The notes beneath the pieces are model-generated. The model worked only from the letters and a program-made list of their open reading frames with translations, was not told where the DNA came from and did not search any database. Positions 32,798-41,165 of a stretch of DNA of 64,000 nucleotides are shown here, in pieces (the stretch's first letter is position 1; each line of letters opens with the position of its first letter). Source of the DNA: DASYTH01 sp036002505 (GTDB taxonomy: Bacteria > Actinomycetota > Actinomycetes > Mycobacteriales > Pseudonocardiaceae); the NCBI RefSeq assembly GCF_036002505.1, contig NZ_DASYTH010000462.1, positions 1-64,000 on the forward strand. The letters run 5' to 3'. Made by a program: the position numbers and the translations under genes.

Positions 32798-33751
32798 ATG
32801 ACGTCGCTGATCATCGATACCGACCCCGGGGTGGACGACGCGTTCGCGATCGCGCTGGCCTGCGCCAGCCCCGAGGTCGACCTGCTGGCGGTGACCACGG
32901 TGTTCGGCAATGCCGCACTCGACACCACGACCCGCAACGCCCTGCGGCTGCTGGCCCTCTGCGGGCGCGACGACGTCCCCGTGGCCCGCGGCGCCGACCG
33001 GCCCCTGGTCCACCCGCAGGTGCACGAGGCCGAACTGGTGCACGGCAACGACGGCCTCTCCGGCCGCGCCCACACCCTGCCGGACAGCGGCCGCTCCCCC
33101 GTCGAGTCCGACGCGGTCGGTCTGATGGCCGCCCTGCTGCGCGACGCCCCCGAGCCGGTGACGATCGTCCCCATCGGACCGTTGACCAACATCGCCGCCC
33201 TGCTCGCCGCCTACCCCAGCCTGCGCTCCCGCATCGCCCGCCTAGTGATCATGGGCGGCGCGCTCTCCGGCGGCAACACCACCGCCGTCGCCGAGTTCAA
33301 CCTCTGGAGCGACCCCGAAGCCGCCCGCCGCGTCCTCGTCGAGGAACGCCTCCCGACGCTGCTTGTGCCGACCGACCTCACCTTCCGCTGCCGCGTCGAC
33401 CGCGCCTGGCTCGACCGCCTGTCCGCCGCCGGTCCGCTCGGCGCCACCCTGGTCGGCCTCACCGCCGACTACGTCGCCCACTACACGACGTTCTTCGGCG
33501 AGGAATGCACCGTCCTGCATGACGCCATCGCCGTCGCCGAAGCCATCCGCCCGGGCCTGCTCCGCACCACCACCTACCCGGTCGAGGTCGACTGCACCTT
33601 CGGCCCCAGCCGCGGCGCCCTCGTCGCCGACCGCCGCACCCCGGAGATCATCGCCACCTTCGGCTCCACCCTGGCCCGCGCCGTCGACATCGCCACCGAC
33701 ACCGACGTCGACGAGGTCCGCGACTTCCTCCTCACCCGCCTGGCCGGCTAG
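32798..33751 (+). CDS. inosine-uridine-type nucleoside hydrolase
   Basis: This is a 317-residue nucleoside N-ribohydrolase. The N-terminal Ca-binding signature LIIDTDPGVDDAFAIALAC is complete, followed by PIGPLTNIAALL, MGGALSGGNTTAVAEFNLWSDPEAA, and the catalytic-site His in VLHDAIAVAEAI. It releases the base from ribonucleosides for salvage. It is a single gene diverging from the OctT-like gene with only 38 nt between starts, and ends at a strong bidirectional terminator. Confidence 0.95.
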   Translation: MTSLIIDTDPGVDDAFAIALACASPEVDLLAVTTVFGNAALDTTTRNALRLLALCGRDDVPVARGADRPLVHPQVHEAELVHGNDGLSGRAHTLPDSGRSPVESDAVGLMAALLRDAPEPVTIVPIGPLTNIAALLAAYPSLRSRIARLVIMGGALSGGNTTAVAEFNLWSDPEAARRVLVEERLPTLLVPTDLTFRCRVDRAWLDRLSAAGPLGATLVGLTADYVAHYTTFFGEECTVLHDAIAVAEAIRPGLLRTTTYPVEVDCTFGPSRGALVADRRTPEIIATFGSTLARAVDIATDTDVDEVRDFLLTRLAG

Positions 33752-33812
33752 CGCGTGTCTCGAAGGAGGGCGAGGGTGCGGCGGTTGACGGGGAGCTGTC
33801 CATGATCAGCGA

Positions 33813-33854
33813 AATGGGAGCTAGACGCTCATATTCGAGCGTCTAGCTCCCATT
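33813..33854. terminator. perfect 18-bp bidirectional terminator
   Basis: AATGGGAGCTAGACGCTC at 33813-33830 pairs perfectly with 33837-33854 across a 6-nt loop ATATTC. It lies between the nucleoside hydrolase and the PadR gene, which converge. An outer TGATC/GATCA pair may extend the stem. Confidence 0.85.
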
Positions 33855-33883
33855 CTGGCGATCATGGCCTTCTCACGACCCGC

Positions 33884-34219
33884 CTACCGAGCCTGGGAAC
33901 TAACGGCTAGCCGCGGCAGCCCGGACCGCCGGGGCGCCGTCCCGGGGGCAGGGGCCGCGGCGAGCTCGGTGGCCAGCGCCCGGCCGGAGCCGGTCAGCCG
34001 GTACAGGTGGCGCGGTGGCCGGCCGGCGGGGACGTCGGCGTCCCAGGTGGTCTCCACCAGGCCCCGGTCGGCCAGCCGCATCAGGATCGGGTACATCGAG
34101 CCGGGCCTGATGTCCAACTGCTGGCACAGCTGGTAGCCGTACCGCCATGCGGTCGGCTCCTCGGCCAGTGCCAGGACCACCGCCGTGGTCTGGGCGGAGG
34201 GGCGCCGGGAACGGGTCAT
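33884..34219 (-). CDS. PadR-family transcriptional regulator
   Basis: This is a 111-residue PadR-type winged-helix repressor. The family run is YGYQLCQQLDIRPGSMYPILMRLADRGLVETTW followed by the wing PRHLYRLTGSGRALATEL (about 30-85). The C-terminal dimerisation helix is short, as in PadR subfamily 2. It starts 23 nt after the amidase stop on the same strand, but AT-rich DNA just upstream suggests its own promoter as well. It may repress the permease-amidase operon or itself. Confidence 0.92.
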   Translation of the reverse strand: MTRSRRPSAQTTAVVLALAEEPTAWRYGYQLCQQLDIRPGSMYPILMRLADRGLVETTWDADVPAGRPPRHLYRLTGSGRALATELAAAPAPGTAPRRSGLPRLAVSSQAR

Positions 34220-34242
34220 GCGATAACTCTATATATTCAGAT
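34220..34242 (-). promoter_or_regulatory. AT-rich promoter or operator before padR
   Basis: On the leftward strand the gap between amidase stop and padR ATG reads AATATATAGAGTTATCGC, strongly AT-rich in this GC-rich window. TATATA at about 34231-34236 could be a -10 hexamer about 12 nt before the start codon. A PadR operator would be expected here. Low-confidence sequence reading. Confidence 0.4.
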
Positions 34243-35247
34243 TTAGCGGTGTAGGTGGCGGGCCTGCTGCCTGAGCTTGGCGTGGGTGTCGTGGTAGGCG
34301 GAGGCGGCGGGGAGCAGGGCTTTGGGGATCTTGCTGGTGACCGTGTAGATGGGGTTGCAGACCTGGGCGACGGGGGCGAGCGCGGCCTGGGCGACGATCT
34401 GGTAGGCGTCGAGGTGGTCGATGCCGTACAGCGCGGACAGCCAGGTGATCATGTCGACCTGGGCCACGCGGTAGGCGTTCTCGAGCGGGCGAGCGGCACC
34501 GACGGTCATGAGGTGGGTGTCGGACTCCAGGCGGGGCCAGGGGGTCATGGCGCCGGGGATGAGGTCGACGATGAGCACGGTGTTCATGGCGACTTCGACG
34601 CCGGTGCCGCAGGCCTCGCCCTCACCCTGGCGGGCGTGGCCGTCGCCCAGCGAGAACAGCGCGCCTTCGACATTGACACCGAAATAGGCCGTGACCCCGG
34701 CGCGCATTTCGGGGGTGTCGAGGTTCCCGCCGTGTGAGTCGGGGACCAGCGCGGAACGGGCCTCGAAGGCGGCGGGGGCGACGCCGACGGTGCCGTGCAT
34801 GGGATCCATCGGGAAATCGAGGGTGAGGTCGGCGCTCTTGGCGTGATAGGTGACCGTCCTCTTGGCACGGTCGAGCTCGTAGAGCCAGACGACCTCGGGC
34901 AGGGCCTCCTGCAGGGTCGCGGTGTAGTGGTCGGAGGTGAGCGCGCCGAAGAACGGGACCGTGGTGGCCGCGCCGACGTCGCGGGCCGGCTCGATGGAGA
35001 CGAAGTGCAGCGCGAGTGTGTCGCCCGGCTTCGCACCGTCCACAGAGAACGGTCCGGTTTGCGGGTTGAGGAACGGGAACTCGCACACCACCGACACGAG
35101 ATCGGTTTCGGCGCGGATCTTGCCGGCGTAGCAGTCCTCGGTCCACACCGAAAGCACGTCACCCGGTTTGACCTTGCGCACCGGCGGCACGCCGCCGAAC
35201 GTCCAGGCGAACTCGCTGGGCTCCGGCCGGTATTCGACCTCGGTCAT
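34243..35247 (-). CDS. acetamidase/formamidase family amidohydrolase
   Basis: This is a 334-residue FmdA/AmdA family enzyme, which hydrolyses short aliphatic amides to carboxylate and ammonia. Family landmarks are VKPGDVLSVWTEDCYAGKI, VPFFGALTSDHYTATLQ, PMHGTVGVAP, VPDSHGGNLDTPEMRAGVTAYFGVNVEGALFSLGDGHARQGEGEACGTGVEV (split about residues 185-235). The ATG at 35245-35247 overlaps the permease stop (ATGA), so uptake and hydrolysis are coupled. Natural amide is unknown. Confidence 0.93.
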   Translation of the reverse strand: MTEVEYRPEPSEFAWTFGGVPPVRKVKPGDVLSVWTEDCYAGKIRAETDLVSVVCEFPFLNPQTGPFSVDGAKPGDTLALHFVSIEPARDVGAATTVPFFGALTSDHYTATLQEALPEVVWLYELDRAKRTVTYHAKSADLTLDFPMDPMHGTVGVAPAAFEARSALVPDSHGGNLDTPEMRAGVTAYFGVNVEGALFSLGDGHARQGEGEACGTGVEVAMNTVLIVDLIPGAMTPWPRLESDTHLMTVGAARPLENAYRVAQVDMITWLSALYGIDHLDAYQIVAQAALAPVAQVCNPIYTVTSKIPKALLPAASAYHDTHAKLRQQARHLHR

Positions 35248-36641
35248 GCCACACCCTCCTTCTCCGGCTCGGTGGGCTCGGCCAGCGTCGGGGTGCGGCC
35301 GGTCAGGAGCAGCACCAGCATGATGACGATGCCGATGCCGAGCCAGATCAGCCCGACGGCCTGGGCGGTGACCTTCGCCTTGATCACCACGTAGCCGAGG
35401 ATCACCACCCCGCACACCGGAACGACCAGGTGCCGCAGGAAGTCCGAGCTGCGCCGGCGGATCATGTAGTGCACGAACACCGCCACGTGCAGCAGCAGGA
35501 ACGCGGTGAGCGCGCCGAAGTTCACCAGGGTGGTGAGCAGGGTGATGCCGTAGTCGTCGCGGAGCGTGAAGCCGATCCCCACGACGACCGAGATGATCGC
35601 GACGACGAACGTGGCGTACTCCGGCACCCGGTAGGTTTCGTGCACCTTGGCCAGGAACCGCGGCAGCTGGCGGTCCCGGGCCATCGAGTACAGCAGCCGC
35701 GAGGTGGCCGCCTGCGCGACCAGGGCGTCGGCGAACCCCCAGGCGATCGCGGTGGCCACGGCGGTGACCACGAACAGCCAGTGCCCGCCGGCGTGCTCGG
35801 CCGCGTCGTAGAACGCGGTGCCGCCCGGGTCGCCGTCGGTCAGCAGCTTCTGCCGGTCCGGCACGAGCAGCGCCGCAACCCAGGTCTGGACCACGAACAG
35901 CACGGCGACGAGGAACAGCGACGCGATCGTGGCGCGGGCGACCTGATGGCCGGTCTCGCGGTTCTCCTCGGACAGCGTCGAGATCGCGTCGAACCCCAGG
36001 AAGCTCAGCGCCGCAAGGGAAACCGCGCCGAAGATCAGCCCGACGGAAAATGTGCCGGAGTCGTAGAGCGGGGTCCAGAAACCGCCGGTGCCCTTGCCGG
36101 CGACCAGCGCGGCCACGCCGATCACCAGGAAGATCGCCAGCACGATCAGCTCGGCGACCAGCATGATCCGGTTGGCCCGCGCGGTCAGCTCGATGCCGAA
36201 GTAGTTGATCACCGTGTTCAGCACGATGAACCCGACCACCCACAACCACACCGGAACGCCGGACACGAACGAGTGCATCGCGAGCCCGGAGATGATGTAG
36301 AGCAGCGACGGGATCAGGATGTAGTCGAGCAGGATCTGCCACCCGGCGATGAACCCCACCGGCGGCGCGATTCCCCGCCCCGCATAGGAGTACACCGACC
36401 CGGCGAGCGGGAACGCCTTGGACATCTCGGCGTAGGAGATCGCGGTGAACACCATCCCCACCGCGCCGATCGCGTACGCCAGCACGACCATCCCGCCGGA
36501 GGCGTTGAACACGCTGCCGAAGATCCCGAACGGGGCGATCGGCACCATGAAGATCAGCCCGTAGATCAGCAGATCCCAGAACGTGAGCGAGCGCTTGAGC
36601 TCCTGGCGGTACCCGAACTGCTCGACATGGACGTCGGACAT
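35244..36641 (-). CDS. APC-family permease
   Basis: This is a 465-residue amino acid-polyamine-organocation transporter with about 12 membrane helices. It begins MSDVHVEQFGYRQELKRSL, followed by the first helix LIYGLIFMVPIAPFGIFGSV and the unwound-helix motif region SYAEMSKAFPLAGSVYSYAG; FLGFDAISTLSEENRETG matches the conserved TM6 region. It is co-translated with the amidase, so its substrate is probably an amide-bearing or amino-acid-like nutrient. The frame upstream of 36641 to 36905 is not needed. Confidence 0.93.
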   Translation of the reverse strand: MSDVHVEQFGYRQELKRSLTFWDLLIYGLIFMVPIAPFGIFGSVFNASGGMVVLAYAIGAVGMVFTAISYAEMSKAFPLAGSVYSYAGRGIAPPVGFIAGWQILLDYILIPSLLYIISGLAMHSFVSGVPVWLWVVGFIVLNTVINYFGIELTARANRIMLVAELIVLAIFLVIGVAALVAGKGTGGFWTPLYDSGTFSVGLIFGAVSLAALSFLGFDAISTLSEENRETGHQVARATIASLFLVAVLFVVQTWVAALLVPDRQKLLTDGDPGGTAFYDAAEHAGGHWLFVVTAVATAIAWGFADALVAQAATSRLLYSMARDRQLPRFLAKVHETYRVPEYATFVVAIISVVVGIGFTLRDDYGITLLTTLVNFGALTAFLLLHVAVFVHYMIRRRSSDFLRHLVVPVCGVVILGYVVIKAKVTAQAVGLIWLGIGIVIMLVLLLTGRTPTLAEPTEPEKEGVA

Positions 36642-36742
36642 GGCCGCTCCCGATTGCTCTGCAGGAGGAGAATCCCGGAGATCCAACTGCGCATTAGAGC
36701 ACCCAGCCGCGGCTGGGCGGAAGGGTCGCGAGTAGGTGGGCG

Positions 36743-36973
36743 TCAGCACAGGTAGACGTCGACGAGGAGGGCCGCGACGGCGGCGAGCACGGCGTGCCAG
36801 GTCGCCCGGCGGGCGGAACCGGCCCCGGCCAGCCCGTACCCGAGCGCCGCCGCGGCCAGCGTGAACACCCCGGATCCGGCGTCCTGGCAGCTGATCGGGA
36901 ACCACGCGAGCGGGGCGTCGGTGAAGAACTGGTCGCCGTACGCGGCCCGCAGGATCGCGTTCCAGGCGATCAC
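36743..36973 (-). CDS. small hypothetical membrane protein
   Basis: This is a 76-residue protein with two hydrophobic segments (about 34-52 VFTLAAAALGYGLAGAG and 57-75) and a short N-terminal soluble stretch. The family is not recognised. It lies 14 nt after the stop of the THUMP-like methyltransferase gene and on the same strand, so it may be co-transcribed with it. Coding potential is supported by the position and codon bias only; it might be overcalled. Confidence 0.5.
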   Translation of the reverse strand: MIAWNAILRAAYGDQFFTDAPLAWFPISCQDAGSGVFTLAAAALGYGLAGAGSARRATWHAVLAAVAALLVDVYLC

Positions 36974-36987
36974 GCCGCCTCCCGCCG

Positions 36988-38142
36988 TCAGGTTCGCTCC
37001 GCCCGGCAGACGAACGCTACCGGGGTGCGCCCGATCCGGGTGACGACCACGGAGGCCTCACCGTCCCCGGCGAGCCTCAGCCGGGGCCGCAGCTTGTTCG
37101 GGTCGAGGTCCAGACCACGCACGAGGATCTCCAGGCGGCCGACACCGAGCCGCCGGAGCGTGGCGCGCAGCGATTTCTCCGAGTAGTGGCCATGTTCGAG
37201 GACACGGAACGCGCGGATATCCGGTGGTGGAGTGTCGCCGGTGAGATAAGCGATGTGCGGATCGATCTGGCCTAGACCATGCCGGGCGGCATAGTGCCGG
37301 ACCAACCCGGCCCGCACCACCGCCCCATCCGGGTCGATGATCCACTCACCCGCTCCGCGAACCGGGCAGTCCTCCGGCTCGGCGTCCGTAACCGTCCACT
37401 CCGGACCACCAGTGCGCAGCACGGTCGCCCGCCGCCGCACCGTGGCAAGGTTTCCCGTCCACAGGCACGCCTCCCGCACCTGCCCGTCCAGCGAGACGAT
37501 CTCCACCTCGCCGGCCCACGGCACGTCCGCGAAGTCCACTCCCGGCGCGCACTTCACCGCCAGATCCCGTCCCCGGTACACCTCCGCCAGCGAGTCCAGC
37601 GGCGGCAGGAAGTCCACCGGCCGCCACCGCCGGCGCCCCGCCGCGTCCCGGCGCCCCGGGTCGGCGAAGACCGCCGTCCCCCGACTCACCGGCCGCACCG
37701 CATCCGCCCGCACCACCGGCACCGCACAGTTGTGCCGAGCCATCGCCAGCCGCACCGGGTCAAGATCAGACCCCAGACACCGCCGCGCCACCGCCCCCAG
37801 CGCGATGAGATCAACCCCCACAGAGCACGTCACATCGTGCACATCCCGCCCGGCAAACCGCTCCGCCCGATGCCGCGCCACCACTTCCGGCGTCGCCTGC
37901 TGCAGCGCCTCATCAGTGAACAGCCACCGCCCCGGCTCTTCCACCTTCGCCGCCGCCCGCCGCCGCAGCAGCACCGTCTCCAGCACCGCCCCTGCCCGCT
38001 CCCCCACCAACTCCCGCGCGGTGCGCACATCGGCCAGATACGACCCGGCCGTCAGCGCCAACCGCCCCACCTCGGCCACCGCCGCGTCACCCTCCGGCGA
38101 GCGAAGGTAAGCGACGTCCGCCGGGCTGAACTCGTAACCCAC
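36988..38142 (-). CDS. class I methyltransferase with THUMP-like C-terminus (Rv3037c-like)
   Basis: This is a 384-residue SAM-dependent methyltransferase. The core (about 95-200) has VHDVTCSVGVDLIALGAVAR as motif I, LGSDLDPVRLAMARHN as motif II and AVFADPGRR as motif IV. The C-terminal 80 residues (RAFRVLEHGHYSEKSL to LEILVRGLDLDPNKLRPRL) are the THUMP-like domain seen in Rv3037c. By position it belongs to the MGLP neighbourhood, where sugar O-methylation is needed, but an RNA substrate is also possible. Confidence 0.85.
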   Translation of the reverse strand: MGYEFSPADVAYLRSPEGDAAVAEVGRLALTAGSYLADVRTARELVGERAGAVLETVLLRRRAAAKVEEPGRWLFTDEALQQATPEVVARHRAERFAGRDVHDVTCSVGVDLIALGAVARRCLGSDLDPVRLAMARHNCAVPVVRADAVRPVSRGTAVFADPGRRDAAGRRRWRPVDFLPPLDSLAEVYRGRDLAVKCAPGVDFADVPWAGEVEIVSLDGQVREACLWTGNLATVRRRATVLRTGGPEWTVTDAEPEDCPVRGAGEWIIDPDGAVVRAGLVRHYAARHGLGQIDPHIAYLTGDTPPPDIRAFRVLEHGHYSEKSLRATLRRLGVGRLEILVRGLDLDPNKLRPRLRLAGDGEASVVVTRIGRTPVAFVCRAERT

Positions 38143-38159
38143 CGCGCCACCCTACGTTC

Positions 38160-38230
38160 GCCATGTTGGCGCCTCACGCTGCCATGTTGGCGCGTGGCGT
38201 CGCCATATTGGCGCGTGGCGCTGGTTTGTT
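38160..38230. repeat. 21-nt tandem repeat cluster
   Basis: About three units of the type CATGTTGGCGCGTGGCGTCGC occur in a row in the gap between two divergent genes. They match the units at 15820-15900 in the same orientation. The stretch overlaps the probable promoter of the DUF559 gene. Confidence 0.75.
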
Positions 38231-38328
38231 TGCGGCTCACGCACCTCAGTTGTCCACAATCGACCCCGTTATCCACAGATTGCGGAAGAGACGGTCGGCT
38301 CGACCCGTCGAAGGCGGAGCCTTGACCC

Positions 38329-39228
38329 ATGGCAGATGGAGACGATTCATTGCACGGCGCCTATCGTCGGCGCGACCTGGCACTCGCCGTCGGCGAACAC
38401 GGCCTGCGCACAGCACTGCGGGACGGCATGCTGATGCAGCCGTGGCCCGGCGTCGTCGTGCCACGTGCCCGGGCACTTGAGCTGCCCACCCGAGCGGCAG
38501 CCGCCCTCCTGTTCGCCGGGGACGGCGCGGTCCTCTCCGGACCAACGGCCGCCTGCCTGTACGGCTGCACCGCAGCCGAAGGCCCGGACATCCACGTGTC
38601 CGTCCCGTACTCCCGGTGGGTGCGCCGGCGTCCGGGTCTGGTCGTGCACCACGACCGCTTCTCCGAACGGGACGTCGGCGAGCTGCTGAAGATGTCGGTC
38701 GTCGTCCTCGACCTGGTCATCGCGGAACTACTGTGCACGCAGCCGCGACGGCTCGCTCTGGCCTGCGCGGATCAGGCGATCGCGTTGGTCGGGCCCGCGA
38801 AGGCCGACCGCTTCATCAGTGCCGTCCAGGAGCGTCTGAACCGGCGCGATGACCGGAGGGGCACGTCGCGCGCCACCGTCCTGCTCAGCCTGGCCACCGG
38901 TAAGGCCGAGTCTCCGCCGGAAAGCTGGCTGCGGCTCCTGGTCGCCGACGCCGGCTACCCACTCGGGGTTCCTCAGTACGAGGTGCGGGATCTCGACGGA
39001 CGGGTCATCTACCGGCTCGATCTGGCCTGGCCGGAACTGCGGATCGCGCTCGAGTACGACGGCTACGAGGCGCACGAGAACCGCGAGTCCGACGACGCCG
39101 AACGCGACGCCCGTCTCAAGGCCCGGGGATGGCTCGTGATCCGCACGCGGACCGAGGACATGCGGGATTCGCGGCACCTGCTCGACCGGCTTGCCCAGGC
39201 GTTCGCCGCTCGGAAGTACGCGGCCTGA
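38329..39228 (+). CDS. DUF559/AbiEi-like protein with nuclease-type fold
   Basis: This is a 299-residue protein. The N-terminal half (YRRRDLALAVGEHGLRTALRDG, PGVVVPRA, LSGPTAACLYG) resembles the winged-helix region of AbiEi-type antitoxins. The C-terminal third (YRLDLAWPELRIALEYDGYEAHE, then ARLKARGWLVIRTRTED) matches the DUF559 Vsr-like/PD-(D/E)XK arrangement with Asp, Glu and a basic strand. Such proteins are common singletons in actinomycetes. Both a regulatory and a nuclease role are possible. Confidence 0.75.
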   Translation: MADGDDSLHGAYRRRDLALAVGEHGLRTALRDGMLMQPWPGVVVPRARALELPTRAAAALLFAGDGAVLSGPTAACLYGCTAAEGPDIHVSVPYSRWVRRRPGLVVHHDRFSERDVGELLKMSVVVLDLVIAELLCTQPRRLALACADQAIALVGPAKADRFISAVQERLNRRDDRRGTSRATVLLSLATGKAESPPESWLRLLVADAGYPLGVPQYEVRDLDGRVIYRLDLAWPELRIALEYDGYEAHENRESDDAERDARLKARGWLVIRTRTEDMRDSRHLLDRLAQAFAARKYAA

Positions 39229-39238
39229 CCGCGCAGGA

Positions 39239-39312
39239 GGCCAACACGGCAACGCCAGGCGCCAACACGGCGACGTCAGGGGCCAACACGGCGACGTCAG
39301 GGGCCAACATGG
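39239..39312. repeat. 21-nt tandem repeat cluster overlapping a stop codon
   Basis: Three to four units of GCCAACACGGCGACGTCAGG stand in tandem. The orientation is opposite to the cluster at 38160. The last unit contains the stop codon and final codons of the leftward methyltransferase gene, so the repeat has moved into a 3' coding end. Confidence 0.85.
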
Positions 39313-40265
39313 CGGGGCTTGGTGCCGGTGATCATGACGTTGTAGAAGAGGGCGCGCGGGGCGAGGTGGCGGAGGACGTGCTCGTCGAGCCAGGACAGGC
39401 GCAGCCACGACTTGTAGGCGAAGAGCTTCCAGCGCAGGCCGAGCTTCTCCGGGGGGACGGCGGCTTCGAAGGTACGGACGGGCCAGCCGAAGAGGGCCGC
39501 GGACAGCTCTTCGGTTTTGGCTCGGACACCGACGGCGCCCGCGGTCCGGGCCAGATGTTCGAGGGCGGTCGGGTCGAAGGTGTGGATGTCGACGACGGCT
39601 TCGAGGGCGGCGGCGCGGGAGGACTCGTCCAGTTCGGCCTGGGGGCGGCGCCAGGTGCGCAGCGGTTCGAGGCGGGTGACGTTGGTGGTCAGCCACCAGA
39701 CGGTGCGGCCGAGGTGGCGGGCGTACCAGTCGCCGACTTTCGTTGGCTCGCCGGCGAAGACGAAGCGGCCGCCGGGCTTCAGCACGCGCAGGATCTCGGT
39801 GAACGCGGCGGGGAGGTCGGGGATGTGGTGCAGCACGGCGTGGCCCACCACGAGGTCGAAACTGTTGTCCTCGTAGGGGATCCGTTCGGCGTCGGCGACC
39901 CGGCCGTCCACGTCGAGGCCGAGCTGGGCGGCGTTGCGCAGCGCGACCCGGACCATGCCCGGCGACAGGTCGGTGACCGAGCCCTTCTTGATCACCCCGC
40001 CCTGCATGAGGTTCAGCAGGAAGAAACCGGTGCCACAGCCCAGTTCCATGGCGTGCTCGTACGGCCAGTCCCGCTCCCCGGCCACCGAGCGGAATCGCCC
40101 CACGGCGTAGTCGATGCACCGCTCGTCGTAGGAGATCGACCACTTCTCGTCGTAGGAGTCGGCCTCCCAGTCGTGATACAGGACGTTGGCCAGCTTGGGA
40201 TCCGACCGCGCCGCCTCGACCTCCTCGGCCGTGGCATGCGGGTTCGGAGTTGGATCATCGACCAT
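39297..40265 (-). CDS. SAM-dependent methyltransferase (Rv3038c-like)
   Basis: This is a 322-residue class I methyltransferase. Motif I is AMELGCGTGFFLLNL, motif II VDGRVADAERIPYEDNSFDLVVGHAVLHHIPDL, and the N-terminus has YHDWEADSYDEKWSISYDERC. The last residues, KPRHVGP, and the stop are encoded by a 21-nt repeat, so the native C-terminus may have been altered. The 5' end overlaps the hydratase gene by 11 nt. Position matches Rv3038c; the substrate may be the MGLP glucan or something unrelated. Confidence 0.88.
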   Translation of the reverse strand: MVDDPTPNPHATAEEVEAARSDPKLANVLYHDWEADSYDEKWSISYDERCIDYAVGRFRSVAGERDWPYEHAMELGCGTGFFLLNLMQGGVIKKGSVTDLSPGMVRVALRNAAQLGLDVDGRVADAERIPYEDNSFDLVVGHAVLHHIPDLPAAFTEILRVLKPGGRFVFAGEPTKVGDWYARHLGRTVWWLTTNVTRLEPLRTWRRPQAELDESSRAAALEAVVDIHTFDPTALEHLARTAGAVGVRAKTEELSAALFGWPVRTFEAAVPPEKLGLRWKLFAYKSWLRLSWLDEHVLRHLAPRALFYNVMITGTKPRHVGP

Positions 40266-41127
40266 TGAACACAGCCTTCCCCGGACCGTTCTCGACGAAC
40301 GACCGCATGCCGGTCTTCTGGTCCTCGGTGGCGAACAGCGCCGCGAACACCTGGCTCTCCAGCTTGAGCCCGTCCGCCAGCGACCCGTTGAGCCCCCCGT
40401 CGATCGCCGTCTTCGCCGCGGCCAGCGCCCGCGCCGGCCCGTTCACGAACTGGCGCGCCCAGCGCAGCGCCGCCTCGTACACGTCGTCCGGCGCGACCAC
40501 CTCGTCCACGATGCCCAGCGACAGCGCCTCTTCAGCGTCGACAAACCGTCCCGTGTAGACGATGTCCTTCGCACGGCTCGGCCCGACCAGCCGGGCCAGC
40601 CGCTGCGTGCCGCCCGCACCCGGGATGATGCCGAGCAGGATCTCCGGCTGCCCCACCTTGGCATTGTCCCCGGCCACCCGCCGGTCACAGCACAGCGCCA
40701 GCTCCAAGCCGCCGCCCAGCGCGTACCCGGTCACCGCGGCCACGGTCGGCTTCGGGATCTCGGCCACCGCGGTGAACGCGGAGGACAGCGCCCCCGCCCG
40801 GGCCGCCATGTCCACATAGGACACGTCAGCCATCTCCTTGATGTCCGCGCCGGCCGCGAACACCTTCTGTCCACCGTAGACAACCACCGCGCGCACGTCG
40901 TCCCGCGCCGAAGCCTCCACCGCGGCCGCGCGGATCTCCTCCTGCACCTGCTTGTTGAGCGCGTTCATCGGCGGGCGGTCCAACCGAATGGTGCCGACCC
41001 CGCCGTCCACCTCGAGCCGAATGAACTCGCCCGATCCATCACCTCGCAAGCTCGGTGATGGCGGCCCTGCCGCCTCGTCCCTCGGCGGCAGGGCAGTGTT
41101 CGATGGTTCGCTCGCAAGCTCGCTCAC
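40255..41127 (-). CDS. enoyl-CoA hydratase/isomerase (EchA17-like)
   Basis: This is a 290-residue crotonase-family protein. Oxyanion-hole segments are KVFAAGADIKEMA and GYALGGGLELALCCD; the first catalytic Glu is in VGQPEILLGIIPGAGGTQRL. The position of the second rat-hydratase Glu carries Asp in SRAKDIVYTG, as I recall also for EchA17. The first 33 residues are encoded by a perfect 10-bp hairpin region (41065-41093) and look non-native, so the true start may lie nearer 41030. Order with the methyltransferase and ABC ATPase follows Rv3038c-Rv3041c. Confidence 0.9.
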   Translation of the reverse strand: MSELASEPSNTALPPRDEAAGPPSPSLRGDGSGEFIRLEVDGGVGTIRLDRPPMNALNKQVQEEIRAAAVEASARDDVRAVVVYGGQKVFAAGADIKEMADVSYVDMAARAGALSSAFTAVAEIPKPTVAAVTGYALGGGLELALCCDRRVAGDNAKVGQPEILLGIIPGAGGTQRLARLVGPSRAKDIVYTGRFVDAEEALSLGIVDEVVAPDDVYEAALRWARQFVNGPARALAAAKTAIDGGLNGSLADGLKLESQVFAALFATEDQKTGMRSFVENGPGKAVFNGR

Positions 41128-41165
41128 GTCCCAAACCTCCTCAGCAGCCGACCTGCCAGCGCAGG

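Noticed and set aside
38329..39228. Complete AbiE abortive-infection system
   Set aside because: Only an AbiEi-like regulator with DUF559 tail is present; no AbiEii nucleotidyltransferase is adjacent.
41065..41093. Terminator of the ABC gene's upstream neighbour
   Set aside because: The hairpin is inside the 5' part of the hydratase frame and no leftward gene ends just before it, so I treated it as an annotation problem for the hydratase start.
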